Assembly (NCBI GenBank): GCA_023453795.1
Contig: JAEXSP010000009.1
Span: forward strand, 3,765 to 67,764
Direction of reading: 5' to 3'
Source of the DNA: Bacillota bacterium
GTDB lineage: Bacteria; Bacillota; Clostridia; Acetivibrionales; JAEXSP01
DNA length: 64,000 nucleotides
In this document: positions 1 through 7,762 of the stretch, one piece after another
Layout: every line of letters begins with the position of its first letter
Position numbering within the stretch: the first letter of the stretch is position 1
Position numbers and translations under genes: made by a program
Notes under the pieces: generated by a model
What the model saw: only the letters and a program-made list of their open reading frames with translations
What the model was told of the DNA's origin: nothing
The model's database searches: none

Positions 1-156
1 AAAGAGAACGTTATCATTGGTAAGCTCATTCCTGCAGGAACGGGACTTGCATGCTATCGCGATGTTGAAGTCGAACGTGCACCCAAGCCCGAAGACGAAG
101 AAGAACAGCTTTACCGTCGTCGCGGTCTTATGCCAATAAACCTCGACATTCGGTGA
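1..156 (+). CDS. rpoC: RNA polymerase beta' subunit, C-terminal end (partial)
   Basis: Frame 1 is open from the window edge and ends with TGA at 154-156, giving 51 residues. The start is outside the window. The visible tail (GKLIPAGTG, then RRRGLMPINLDIR at the end) matches the C-terminus of beta', the catalytic clamp subunit of RNA polymerase, and rpoC directly upstream of rpsL is the standard bacterial order. All six arginines use CGN codons, unlike the AGA/AGG-rich genes from tuf onward. A terminator follows at 185-222, so rpsL appears to be transcribed from its own promoter. Confidence 0.9.
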   Translation, partial: KENVIIGKLIPAGTGLACYRDVEVERAPKPEDEEEQLYRRRGLMPINLDIR

Positions 157-184
157 GCTTGAGCGAAAAACACAGTTAAAAACA

Positions 185-222
185 AAAGGCATGCGTCAAA
201 AATGCGCGTGCCTTTGATTTTT
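185..222 (+). terminator. rho-independent terminator after rpoC
   Basis: The arms AAAGGCATGCG and CGCGTGCCTTT form an 11-bp stem with one G-T wobble around a short A-rich loop. A short T stretch follows. It separates rpoC from the rpsL promoter. Confidence 0.7.
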
Positions 223-278
223 GTGCAAAAAAACGGAAATAATACTCTTTATAAGAGAGAAAATTTCTGAAAATTCCG

Positions 279-307
279 TTGACAAAACGACTTTCTGATG
301 GTATTAT
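279..307 (+). promoter_or_regulatory. sigma-A promoter of rpsL-rpsG-fusA
   Basis: TTGACA at 279-284 and TATTAT at 302-307 are separated by exactly 17 bp. A leader of about 120 nt follows. It contains a hairpin, CTTTCGG (367-373) with CCGAAAG (380-386), before the ribosome binding site AAAGGAGG at 421-428. The hairpin could be a regulatory leader element, but this is inference. Confidence 0.8.
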
Positions 308-437
308 ATAAGATATGTAAGTGTGTGATTAAAAGTGCGCACATTTGCACAAAAAACGGTATCTGTCTTTCGGAACCGCCCGAAAGGATAGATATATAAA
401 CATTTTATTTATTAAAAACGAAAGGAGGAAATGATTA

Positions 438-860
438 ATGCCTACCTTTAACCAGCTTGTCCGCAACGGTCGTCAGGAACGTCAGTACAAGTCCAAAGCT
501 CCCGTGCTTCAGAAAGGTTTCAACTCCATCAAGAAGTCGACAACCGATCTCAGCTCGCCGCAGAAGAGAGGCGTATGCACAAAGGTGACGACGCAGACCC
601 CTAAAAAGCCTAACTCCGCTCTCCGTAAGATTGCCAGAGTAAGACTTACAAACGGTCTTGAGGCGACATGCTACATCCCCGGTATAGGCCACAACCTTCA
701 GGAACACTCGGTTGTTCTTATAAGAGGCGGCAGAGTACGTGACCTGCCCGGCGTACGTTATCACATCATTCGCGGTACGCTTGATGCACAGGGCGTTGCC
801 AACCGTAAACAGGGACGTTCTCTGTACGGTGCAAAGCGCGGCAAGAAAGCCGCAAAATAA
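438..860 (+). CDS. rpsL: 30S ribosomal protein S12
   Basis: S12 sits at the decoding centre of the 30S subunit and controls translational accuracy. The 140-residue product carries the diagnostic PKKPNSALRK, YIPGIGHNLQEHS and PGVRYHIIRGTLD segments. It is about 16 residues longer than E. coli S12, with an extra segment near residues 28-41 of the kind found in many clostridia. ATG follows an AAAGGAGGAAATG context at good spacing. About two thirds of its arginines use CGY, whereas the equally well expressed tuf in this window uses mainly AGA. It is the first gene of the rpsL-rpsG-fusA string. Confidence 0.97.
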   Translation: MPTFNQLVRNGRQERQYKSKAPVLQKGFNSIKKSTTDLSSPQKRGVCTKVTTQTPKKPNSALRKIARVRLTNGLEATCYIPGIGHNLQEHSVVLIRGGRVRDLPGVRYHIIRGTLDAQGVANRKQGRSLYGAKRGKKAAK

Positions 861-1055
861 GACCGCATAACAAATGCGGAAAAGGTATTAAAATCTTATC
901 GCAAGCGCTTTTGCTTTTGATAGATAATATGTTTATATTACCCGCGCAAATATGTGCGGGCGGACGGCAGAGCATCTTTTCAAAATGACAAAGCACAGCG
1001 GGAGGAAACTTTCGAGTACCTATGATATTCATTTTATGTGAAGGAGGGAATAACA

Positions 1056-1526
1056 GTGCCAAGAAGAGGTCAGATTTCCAAGAGAGATGTCTTGCCGGAT
1101 CCGCTTTATAACTCCAAAGTAGTTACAAAGCTCATCAACAACGTTATGGAAGACGGCAAAAAGGGCGTAGCTCAGAAGATCGTTTACGACGCATTCGCAA
1201 CGGTTGAAAGCAAAACGGGAAAGCCTGCTCTTGACGCATTTACGGAAGCATTGAACAACATCATGCCCGTACTTGAAGTCAAGGCTCGCAGAGTCGGCGG
1301 TTCGACTTACCAGGTCCCGATGGAGGTTCGCCCCGAAAGAAGACAGACTCTGGGACTTAGATGGCTCGTGCTTTTCTCAAGAAAACGCGGCGAGCGCAAC
1401 ATGTCCGAAAGACTTGCCGGAGAAATAATGGACGCCATAAACAATACAGGCGCCTCCGTCAAGAAGAAAGACGAAATGCACAAGATGGCAGAAGCCAACA
1501 AGGCTTTCGCACACTACAGATATTGA
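1056..1526 (+). CDS. rpsG: 30S ribosomal protein S7
   Basis: S7 nucleates assembly of the 30S head and contacts tRNA in the E site. I chose the GTG at 1056 because AAGGAGGG lies at 1041-1048 and the product is then exactly the usual 156 residues beginning (M)PRRGQ. The upstream ATG at 1038 would overlap the Shine-Dalgarno. Hallmarks are KVVTKLINNVM, KARRVGGSTYQVP and the final ANKAFAHYRY. The gap from rpsL is about 195 bp, long for an str operon, and has no clear promoter. Confidence 0.96.
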   Translation: MPRRGQISKRDVLPDPLYNSKVVTKLINNVMEDGKKGVAQKIVYDAFATVESKTGKPALDAFTEALNNIMPVLEVKARRVGGSTYQVPMEVRPERRQTLGLRWLVLFSRKRGERNMSERLAGEIMDAINNTGASVKKKDEMHKMAEANKAFAHYRY

Positions 1527-1597
1527 TCATTTTGCCGACGAATTGTTCGCAGCGAGTATCAAACTGAACAACAAAAATTTATTTAAGGAGCTTAAAC

Positions 1598-3679
1598 ATG
1601 CCAAGAGAATATACGCTTGAACACACGCGAAATATTGGTATCATGGCTCACATCGACGCCGGCAAAACGACTACCACCGAAAGAATTCTTTATTACACCG
1701 GTAAGACACACAAGCTTGGCGAAACCCATGACGGCTCTGCCACCATGGACTGGATGGAGCAGGAGCAGGAAAGAGGTATTACTATTACTTCGGCTGCTAC
1801 TACTGCTGAATGGAAAGGTAATAGAATTAATATTATTGATACGCCGGGGCACGTTGACTTTACAGTCGAAGTTGAAAGATCTCTTCGAGTTCTCGATGGT
1901 TCAGTAACACTTTTCTGTGCAAAGGGTGGCGTAGAACCACAGTCTGAAACCGTTTGGAGGCAGGCTGACAAATATGGTGTTCCACGTATTGCATATGTCA
2001 ATAAGATGGATATAATGGGAGCCGATTTTTACAATTGTATAAAGATGATGAAGGACAGACTGCAAGCCAATGCTGTTCCGATTCAATTACCAATAGGCAA
2101 AGAGGATTATTTCCAGGGAGCTGTAGACCTTGTTACAATGAAAGCATATTTCTACAAAGACGACTTGGGAAAAGTAATTGAAGAAGGTCCTATCCCAGAT
2201 GATATGAAAGATGTTGTAGAAGAATATCGAAACATTTTGATTGAAGCTGTTGCTGAACAAGACGAAGAATTAATGATGAAATACCTCGAAGGTGAAGAAC
2301 TGACTGAAGAGGAATTACGTGCAGGCATTAGGAGTGCTACAATTGCCGTTAAAATTATTCCGGTAGCTTGTGGTTCTTCATACAAGAATAAAGGCGTACA
2401 GCAGCTGCTGGATGCTGTTCTTGATTACATGCCGTCCCCATTGGACATACCTGCAATTAAAGGCGTTACAATGGATGGCGAAGAGGAAATCGAAAGGCCT
2501 GCTGATGACAATGGGCCGTTCTCAGCTCTTGCGTTTAAGATTATGACTGACCCGTATGTCGGAAAGCTTTGCTTCTTCAGGGTCTATTCCGGATCTCTTA
2601 ATTCAGGATCATATGTACTTAATTCTACAAAGAACAAGAGGGAAAGAATAGGAAGAATTCTGCAGATGCATGCCAACCATAGGGAGGAAATTACCACAGT
2701 TTATTCGGGAGATATTGCTGCTGCTGTTGGTCTTAAAGATACAACAACAGGAGATACTCTTTGTGTAGAAGATAATCCCGTTATACTTGAATCTATGGAA
2801 TTCCCGGAACCGGTTATATCTGTTGCTGTTGAGCCTAAAACAAAGGCAGGACAGGAAAAGATGGGCATAGCGCTTGCAAAACTGGCTGAAGAAGACCCAA
2901 CCTTTAGGGTTTCAACAGATCCGGAAACAGGGCAAACAATCATTGAAGGTATGGGTGAACTCCACCTCGAGATCATTGTTGACCGTTTGATGAGGGAGTT
3001 TAAGGTTGAAGCCAATGTAGGTAACCCACAGGTTTCTTACAAGGAGACAATCAGAAAGCCTGTCAGAAATGAATGCAAATACGCAAGGCAGTCCGGTGGT
3101 AAAGGTCAATACGGTCATTGTGTCATTGAAATTGAACCTAGGGAACCCGGATCAGGTTACGAATTTGTTAACAAGATCGTCGGCGGTGTTATTCCGAAGG
3201 AATATATACCAGCTATTGATGCCGGTATTCAGGGAGCTATGAACAATGGTATCCTCGGCGGCTATCAGGTTGTTGACGTAAAAGTAACTCTTGTCGATGG
3301 TTCATACCATGAAGTTGACTCCTCAGAAATGGCGTTTAAAATTGCCGGATCAATGGCCTTCAAGGAAGGCTGCCAAAAGGCAAGCCCGGTATTGCTTGAA
3401 CCTATTATGAAGGTTGACGTTCAGGTACCTGAAGAGTACATGGGTGACGTAATGGGTGATTTGAACTCAAGAAGGGGAAGAATAGAAGGCATGGAAGCAA
3501 GGTCGGGTGCTCAGAACATAAGAGCACATGTTCCGTTGTCTGAAATGTTCGGATATGCAACAACTCTTCGTTCAAGAACACAGGGTAGAGGAACCTTCTC
3601 TATGGAGAAGAGCCACTTTGAAGAAGTTCCGAAGAGCATCCAGGAAACAGTGCTTAACGGAAGGGTTGCAAAGAGATAA
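1598..3679 (+). CDS. fusA: elongation factor G
   Basis: EF-G is the translational GTPase that drives tRNA-mRNA translocation and helps recycle ribosomes. The 693-residue product is full length. The G domain shows AHIDAGKTTTTE (P-loop), RGITIT (switch), DTPGHVDF and NKMD. Domains II-V follow, with the conserved GELHLEI and YATTLRSRTQGRGTF segments near the end. AAGGAG at 1585-1590 supports the ATG. Codon use changes within the gene: the first ~60 codons resemble rpsL/rpsG, while beyond about 1800 AGA/AGG and A/T-ending codons dominate. The reading frame is intact across the change. Confidence 0.97.
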   Translation: MPREYTLEHTRNIGIMAHIDAGKTTTTERILYYTGKTHKLGETHDGSATMDWMEQEQERGITITSAATTAEWKGNRINIIDTPGHVDFTVEVERSLRVLDGSVTLFCAKGGVEPQSETVWRQADKYGVPRIAYVNKMDIMGADFYNCIKMMKDRLQANAVPIQLPIGKEDYFQGAVDLVTMKAYFYKDDLGKVIEEGPIPDDMKDVVEEYRNILIEAVAEQDEELMMKYLEGEELTEEELRAGIRSATIAVKIIPVACGSSYKNKGVQQLLDAVLDYMPSPLDIPAIKGVTMDGEEEIERPADDNGPFSALAFKIMTDPYVGKLCFFRVYSGSLNSGSYVLNSTKNKRERIGRILQMHANHREEITTVYSGDIAAAVGLKDTTTGDTLCVEDNPVILESMEFPEPVISVAVEPKTKAGQEKMGIALAKLAEEDPTFRVSTDPETGQTIIEGMGELHLEIIVDRLMREFKVEANVGNPQVSYKETIRKPVRNECKYARQSGGKGQYGHCVIEIEPREPGSGYEFVNKIVGGVIPKEYIPAIDAGIQGAMNNGILGGYQVVDVKVTLVDGSYHEVDSSEMAFKIAGSMAFKEGCQKASPVLLEPIMKVDVQVPEEYMGDVMGDLNSRRGRIEGMEARSGAQNIRAHVPLSEMFGYATTLRSRTQGRGTFSMEKSHFEEVPKSIQETVLNGRVAKR

Positions 3680-3763
3680 AATACCCTGTTGCAATATTAT
3701 GGATATCAGTATAAAATGTTTATACATTATAGGGTATACTGCAATACTATAAGGTATTTATAA

Positions 3764-3799
3764 GCAGGGATTATACATCAAATGATGTATGATTCCTGT
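3764..3799 (+). other. 16-bp hairpin in the fusA-tuf spacer
   Basis: CAGGGATTATACATCA and TGATGTATGATTCCTG pair over 16 bp, with two positions that are wobble pairs in RNA, around a two-base loop. No T-run follows, so it is not a simple terminator. It lies in the 192-bp spacer between fusA and tuf. A second pair, ATACCCT at 3680 and AGGGTAT near 3731, may enclose the upstream half. Possible roles are mRNA processing or stability. Confidence 0.5.
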
Positions 3800-3871
3800 G
3801 GTAAATTCAAATATAATTTAAATTAACAATTCATAATCAGTACTTTTACTGAAAAAGGAGGAGAATTAATA

Positions 3872-5074
3872 ATGGCAAAAGCTAAATTTGAAAGAACGAA
3901 GCCCCATGTCAATATTGGAACAATAGGTCACGTTGACCACGGCAAGACTTCCCTTACAGCTGCTATTACAAAGGTTTTAGGCTTCTCGGGAAAGGCTCAA
4001 TATACTGCATATGACCAAATTGACAAGGCTCCGGAAGAAAGAGAAAGAGGTATCACAATTTCAACTGCTCACGTTGAATATGAAACTGATGCAAGGCACT
4101 ATGCTCACGTTGACTGCCCTGGCCACGCTGACTATGTTAAAAACATGATCACAGGTGCTGCTCAGATGGACGGAGCTATCCTTGTTGTTTCAGCTGCTGA
4201 CGGCCCAATGCCTCAGACAAGAGAACACATTATCTTGGCTCGTCAGGTTGGCGTACCATACATAGTTGTTTTCTTGAACAAATGTGATATGGTTGATGAC
4301 GAAGAATTGATCGAATTGGTTGAAATGGAATTAAGAGAACTCTTGTCAGCATATGAATTCCCAGGTGATGATATTCCGATCATTAGAGGTTCAGCTCTTG
4401 TAGCTCTTGAATCAACTTCAACTGACATTAATGCTACTGAATACGCTCCAATCATGAAGCTTATGGATGCAGTAGATAAATACATTCCAACTCCTGAAAG
4501 ACCAACTGACAAGCCATTTATCATGCCTGTCGAAGATGTATTCTCCATCACAGGCCGTGGTACAGTTGCTACTGGTAGGGTTGAAAGAGGCGTATTGAAG
4601 GTTGGAGAAGAAGTTGAAATCGTTGGTTTGGCAGAAGCTCCAAAGAAGACAGTTGTAACAGGTGTTGAAATGTTCAGAAAGCTTCTTGATTCAGCTGTTG
4701 CCGGTGATAACATCGGTGCTCTTTTAAGAGGTGTTCAGAGAAATGAAATCGAAAGAGGACAGGTTCTTGCTAAACCGGGATCAATCAAACCTCACACTCA
4801 TTTTGAAGGTCAGGTTTATGTATTGACTAAAGAAGAAGGTGGAAGACATACTCCTTTCTTCAATGGTTACAGACCACAGTTCTATTTCAGAACAACAGAC
4901 GTTACTGGTGTTGCTGAATTGCCACAGGGCACAGAAATGTGTATGCCTGGTGACCACATCAAGATGACAATCAAGCTGATCACTACTATCGCTATGGAAG
5001 AAGGACTCAGGTTCGCTATCCGTGAAGGCGGAAGAACTGTTGGATCAGGCGTTGTTACAAAGATTATTGAATAA
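3872..5074 (+). CDS. tuf: elongation factor Tu
   Basis: EF-Tu delivers aminoacyl-tRNA to the ribosome as the GTP complex. The product has the normal 400 residues and shows GHVDHGKTSLT (P-loop, ~19-29), DCPGHADY (~81-88), NKCD (~136-139) and the beta-barrel domains II and III ending in GGRTVGSGVVTKI. A strong AAAGGAGGAG precedes the ATG. It is the last gene of the str cluster and is followed by a terminator. Arginine codons are almost all AGA, the expected bias of a highly expressed gene in this AT-rich genome. Confidence 0.98.
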   Translation: MAKAKFERTKPHVNIGTIGHVDHGKTSLTAAITKVLGFSGKAQYTAYDQIDKAPEERERGITISTAHVEYETDARHYAHVDCPGHADYVKNMITGAAQMDGAILVVSAADGPMPQTREHIILARQVGVPYIVVFLNKCDMVDDEELIELVEMELRELLSAYEFPGDDIPIIRGSALVALESTSTDINATEYAPIMKLMDAVDKYIPTPERPTDKPFIMPVEDVFSITGRGTVATGRVERGVLKVGEEVEIVGLAEAPKKTVVTGVEMFRKLLDSAVAGDNIGALLRGVQRNEIERGQVLAKPGSIKPHTHFEGQVYVLTKEEGGRHTPFFNGYRPQFYFRTTDVTGVAELPQGTEMCMPGDHIKMTIKLITTIAMEEGLRFAIREGGRTVGSGVVTKIIE

Positions 5075-5090
5075 TAATCATATATAGAAA

Positions 5091-5119
5091 AAACCGATTC
5101 TAACGAATCGGTTTTTTTT
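5091..5119 (+). terminator. terminator after tuf, probably bidirectional
   Basis: AAACCGATTC and GAATCGGTTT form a perfect 10-bp stem around TAAC, followed by a run of T. The A-run on the left would give a T-run on the minus strand, so it could also end bioY transcripts. Between it and bioY lies a smaller palindrome, CCCTCT at 5185 with AGAGGG at 5200, in a C-rich context that resembles a dispersed repeat remnant. Confidence 0.85.
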
Positions 5120-5210
5120 ATGGATTTTTTCTTGACATCTATTTACAACTCTTCAATCTTAAGCGATTTTTAACTCACCCCCGACCCTCTCTTTACAAAA
5201 GAGGGGAAGT

Positions 5211-5762
5211 TTACCTCGCAACTACTTTTACCCTTCTCGTAACTTCCTTCGCTACCCATGAAGCGACAATAATCTTTACAATATCCCATGGCAGATATAA
5301 CAGGAAGTACTTAACTATAATAGTTGAGAAATCTTTGTCTACATGCAGTACGAATTTCAGAATCATATATAAATAGGGTATGCCTACTGCATAGGCAGCA
5401 AGAACGCCTATAAATGAAGCAACCGTATATGTAACCATTGTAGGTTTGGAACTCTTTTCTGTTATGAAGCCGACAATAAAGGCTGTCAGTGCAAACCCCA
5501 AAAGAAAACCGAAGGTTGGGTTATTGACATATTCTATTCCCCCGCCGTTTGCAAATACGGGAACACCTACCAATCCTATCGCTACGTATATCGCTTGTGA
5601 TGCAAATCCTAAACGGGAGCCTAAAATCATTCCTGCCAATATCACAAAAAAGATTTGTAAAGTAAACGGTACAGGCGGTAAGGGTATCTTAAAAAAGGCT
5701 CCGATTGCTGTAAGTGCTGCAAATAGTGATACTAAAATCATTTTGTAAGTCTTGTTCTGCAT
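5211..5762 (-). CDS. bioY: biotin ECF transporter S component BioY
   Basis: BioY is the membrane substrate-binding subunit that captures biotin and works with the shared energizing module (EcfA, EcfA', EcfT), none of which is in this window. The 183-residue product is highly hydrophobic with about six membrane segments. It carries the family features PLPPVPFTLQ near residue 28, GLVGVPVFANGGG, NPTFGFLLGF and the C-terminal YLPWDIVKI. The start is preceded by GGAGG. Transcription is predicted to be biotin-controlled through the BirA operator just upstream. Confidence 0.93.
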   Translation of the reverse strand: MQNKTYKMILVSLFAALTAIGAFFKIPLPPVPFTLQIFFVILAGMILGSRLGFASQAIYVAIGLVGVPVFANGGGIEYVNNPTFGFLLGFALTAFIVGFITEKSSKPTMVTYTVASFIGVLAAYAVGIPYLYMILKFVLHVDKDFSTIIVKYFLLYLPWDIVKIIVASWVAKEVTRRVKVVAR

Positions 5763-5774
5763 AGCTCCTCCATA

Positions 5775-5806
5775 TTGTTAACTAGAATTATAAATAAGGT
5801 TGACAA
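5775..5806 (-). promoter_or_regulatory. BirA operator (biotin repressor site) upstream of bioY
   Basis: On the plus strand TTGTTAAC (5775-5782), a 16-bp spacer and GTTGACAA (5799-5806) form the dyad characteristic of Firmicute BirA operators. The only departure from perfect symmetry is one base. It sits between the promoter and the bioY start, around the expected transcription start. BirA with biotinyl-AMP would repress there. Confidence 0.85.
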
Positions 5807-5811
5807 TTAAC

Positions 5812-5840
5812 AGGATAATGCCTAAAGGCTGTCATGTCAA
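5812..5840 (-). promoter_or_regulatory. bioY promoter
   Basis: On the minus strand TTGACA (complement of 5835-5840) and TATCCT (complement of 5812-5817) are 17 bp apart. The start point would fall at the edge of the BirA dyad, the usual arrangement for repression. Confidence 0.7.
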
Positions 5841-5942
5841 GATATTTTTTCTATTTAGATTTATGTGAAGATTATTATTACACAGTATTTTATGTAAAGT
5901 CATATATTGAGTATATAGGTATAAAAGGAGGCTGCTTAATAT

Positions 5943-6341
5943 ATGAACGAACTATTATCGAATCTGGCAACTGCAGGTATGGACATCATTTCGGTTCTTG
6001 TGCAGATTATAATATTTACTGTGGCTTATTACGGTTTAAGATTCATTAAGTCAAAGCTAGGGGTGCAATTTGCTCAGATTTTTGTAAAATCTATAGAACA
6101 GACATTAACGATAGAAGGGGCTGAAAAAAAGAAGATTGTTGCTGACTTGTTGAAGAAAAAGCTGGGGTTTCTTTTCAGTGCAGATGATATTGATCATCTG
6201 ATAGAGGCGGCGGTTTTCGAAATGAAGCAAGTGTCAGCAAAGCCCTCTGTTGACCTAAAATCTGAGGCAAGTGATATAATCTCGGAGCCGATAGAAAGTT
6301 CAATCTCTCTGACAAACCATACTTCTCAAGATGATTCCTGA
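5943..6341 (+). CDS. phage-type holin (LL-H family-like)
   Basis: The 132-residue protein has one N-terminal membrane segment (about residues 14-35), then a charged helical region (EQTLTIEGAEKKKIVADLLKKKL) and a polar tail. That is the build of phage LL-H-type holins, which permeabilise the membrane to release an endolysin. AAAGGAGG precedes the ATG. The next gene, 14 bp downstream, is a peptidoglycan amidase, so this is a compact holin-endolysin pair. No other phage gene is nearby: it is either a prophage remnant or a domesticated lysis cassette. Confidence 0.75.
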   Translation: MNELLSNLATAGMDIISVLVQIIIFTVAYYGLRFIKSKLGVQFAQIFVKSIEQTLTIEGAEKKKIVADLLKKKLGFLFSADDIDHLIEAAVFEMKQVSAKPSVDLKSEASDIISEPIESSISLTNHTSQDDS

Positions 6342-6355
6342 AGGGGGAGTATTTT

Positions 6356-7102
6356 ATGCCGTATAACATTTTAAAAGAGCATATAAATTACAATTATAGT
6401 CCCGGTGTTCATCTGACGGATTTATGGGGTATGGTGGTACATTGCACGGCTGACCCGGGAGCTGCAGTGAAAGATGAGTTTCATTATCTGAATACCGGGA
6501 ATAGGAATGCTTCGGGGAGTGCATATATAGATAATACTACGATTGCCGAGTTTGTAACACTAGACCCAGGTAAGGTGGAGAAGGCGTGGCACGCCGGACG
6601 TATTGCAAATGATCACTATATCGGGGTTGAGCTGTGCATGCCCCAAAAGCATGACGTCACATATTTCAAAAACGTATGGGATAGGGCTGTGTGGTATTTT
6701 GCATATAAATTCGTTACTGTAATCAAACAAACAAAAATCATTGCTCCGGTGTATAAAAAAGGACTGCCTGTTGAAAAAGGAAACCTCATGAGCCACCACG
6801 AGGTGACTTTGTTATGGCATCAGAGTACACATGTCGACCCGGATGCTTATTTTGCCGAGTATGGAAAGACGGTAAATGATTTCAGACTTGCGGTTCAAAA
6901 TGAAATTGACAGGCTATCCCAGGCAGACATGTCGATTGACGAAGCTATCGACATCCTTTCGAATACGCCTTTCAAGGACGGCGGGTTTATGATAAACAAT
7001 CCGGACTTATGGAAAAAAGCCTTTAAGGAAAAAAAGTTAAATACTAATTTTGTAAAGCTGGAGTTCATAAGGATGGCAAAATATATTGACAGTATTAAAT
7101 AA
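6356..7102 (+). CDS. N-acetylmuramoyl-L-alanine amidase (Amidase_2 endolysin)
   Basis: Residues ~20-170 form an Amidase_2/PGRP-like zinc domain that cleaves between N-acetylmuramic acid and L-alanine. The first zinc histidine is in VVHCTAD and the last in STHVDPD. AWHAG and YIGVELCMP lie between, as in phage T7 lysozyme-like amidases. There is no signal peptide, consistent with release through the preceding holin. The C-terminal ~70 residues (from SIDEAIDIL) are helical and may be a small targeting domain. A Shine-Dalgarno GGGGG precedes the ATG. Confidence 0.85.
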   Translation: MPYNILKEHINYNYSPGVHLTDLWGMVVHCTADPGAAVKDEFHYLNTGNRNASGSAYIDNTTIAEFVTLDPGKVEKAWHAGRIANDHYIGVELCMPQKHDVTYFKNVWDRAVWYFAYKFVTVIKQTKIIAPVYKKGLPVEKGNLMSHHEVTLLWHQSTHVDPDAYFAEYGKTVNDFRLAVQNEIDRLSQADMSIDEAIDILSNTPFKDGGFMINNPDLWKKAFKEKKLNTNFVKLEFIRMAKYIDSIK

Positions 7103-7110
7103 TCAGGGTT

Positions 7111-7148
7111 TAAGCTGGGGTTGGAGAAAGTCTTCTGACCTCAGCTTA
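7111..7148. other. inverted repeat between convergent genes
   Basis: TAAGCTGGGGT and ACCTCAGCTTA form an 11-bp stem with one wobble between the end of the amidase gene and the end of the acetyltransferase gene. It lacks a T-run on either side. It may be a weak bidirectional terminator. Confidence 0.5.
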
Positions 7149-7160
7149 ATCAGCCACTAT

Positions 7161-7625
7161 TTATTTCAGCACCTTCATCATAATATATTCGGTTACTCCG
7201 CTTTTATAAAGACTGGGAATTTCACCTACTTGCCGGTAACCTAAATTCACATACAGCTTCTTTGCTTCGGGGTTAAAATCAGCTACAACCAGAAATGCTT
7301 TATCAGCAATCTTAATAACCTGAGCTTCAAAAAATTTGATTAATCCTTTCCCGATTCCCATTCCACGGTATTCTTCCCTTACAGCAATGATGTGAAGGTA
7401 AGGGTAACTGTGGAAGGCTCCCTTAAAAATAAACCATATGAAACCCAGACAGGTGTTATCCTCATTTAGGGCAACATAAATTTCTTCTTTCTCAAACCCT
7501 TCAACTAAAGCAGATTGGGAATTCTCCCAGCAGTGGAAGTACTGTTTGCCAAGCTCGGAGTTTATAAGAGCTGTTGTGCATGCTTCAAGATTCTGGAGTG
7601 TTCCTTTTTTTATAGTATAACTCAT
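7161..7625 (-). CDS. GNAT family N-acetyltransferase
   Basis: This 154-residue protein contains the acetyl-CoA-binding motif REEYRGMGIGKGLIKFFE around residues 88-105, and the beta-strand/Tyr end (NPEAKKLYVNLGYRQVGE) of GNAT enzymes. The acceptor substrate cannot be predicted. I placed the start at 7625 (MSYTIKKG) because an AAAGG lies about 10 nt upstream; the ATG three codons earlier overlaps it. The gene is divergent from the amidohydrolase operon and convergent with the amidase. Confidence 0.85.
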   Translation of the reverse strand: MSYTIKKGTLQNLEACTTALINSELGKQYFHCWENSQSALVEGFEKEEIYVALNEDNTCLGFIWFIFKGAFHSYPYLHIIAVREEYRGMGIGKGLIKFFEAQVIKIADKAFLVVADFNPEAKKLYVNLGYRQVGEIPSLYKSGVTEYIMMKVLK

Positions 7626-7704
7626 TAGATACATGCCTTTCGTAAATTCTGATACCGAATTATACCATAATGGGAATTAAGCCTGCAATAAAGTATAAAA
7701 ACTA

Positions 7705-7735
7705 TTGACTCTCCGGTTACTGGAGACACTACAAT
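7705..7735 (+). promoter_or_regulatory. MerR-type promoter/operator (19-bp spacer)
   Basis: TTGACT (7705-7710) and TACAAT (7730-7735) are separated by 19 bp. A dyad, CTCC-GGTTACT-GGAG (7711-7725), lies in the spacer. An over-long spacer with an internal dyad is the classic target of MerR-family activators, which twist the DNA to realign the -35 and -10. A MerR-family gene is the second gene downstream, so it is the obvious candidate regulator. Confidence 0.8.
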
Positions 7736-7762
7736 ATAAATCAGACAAAGGAGGCGGTATAT

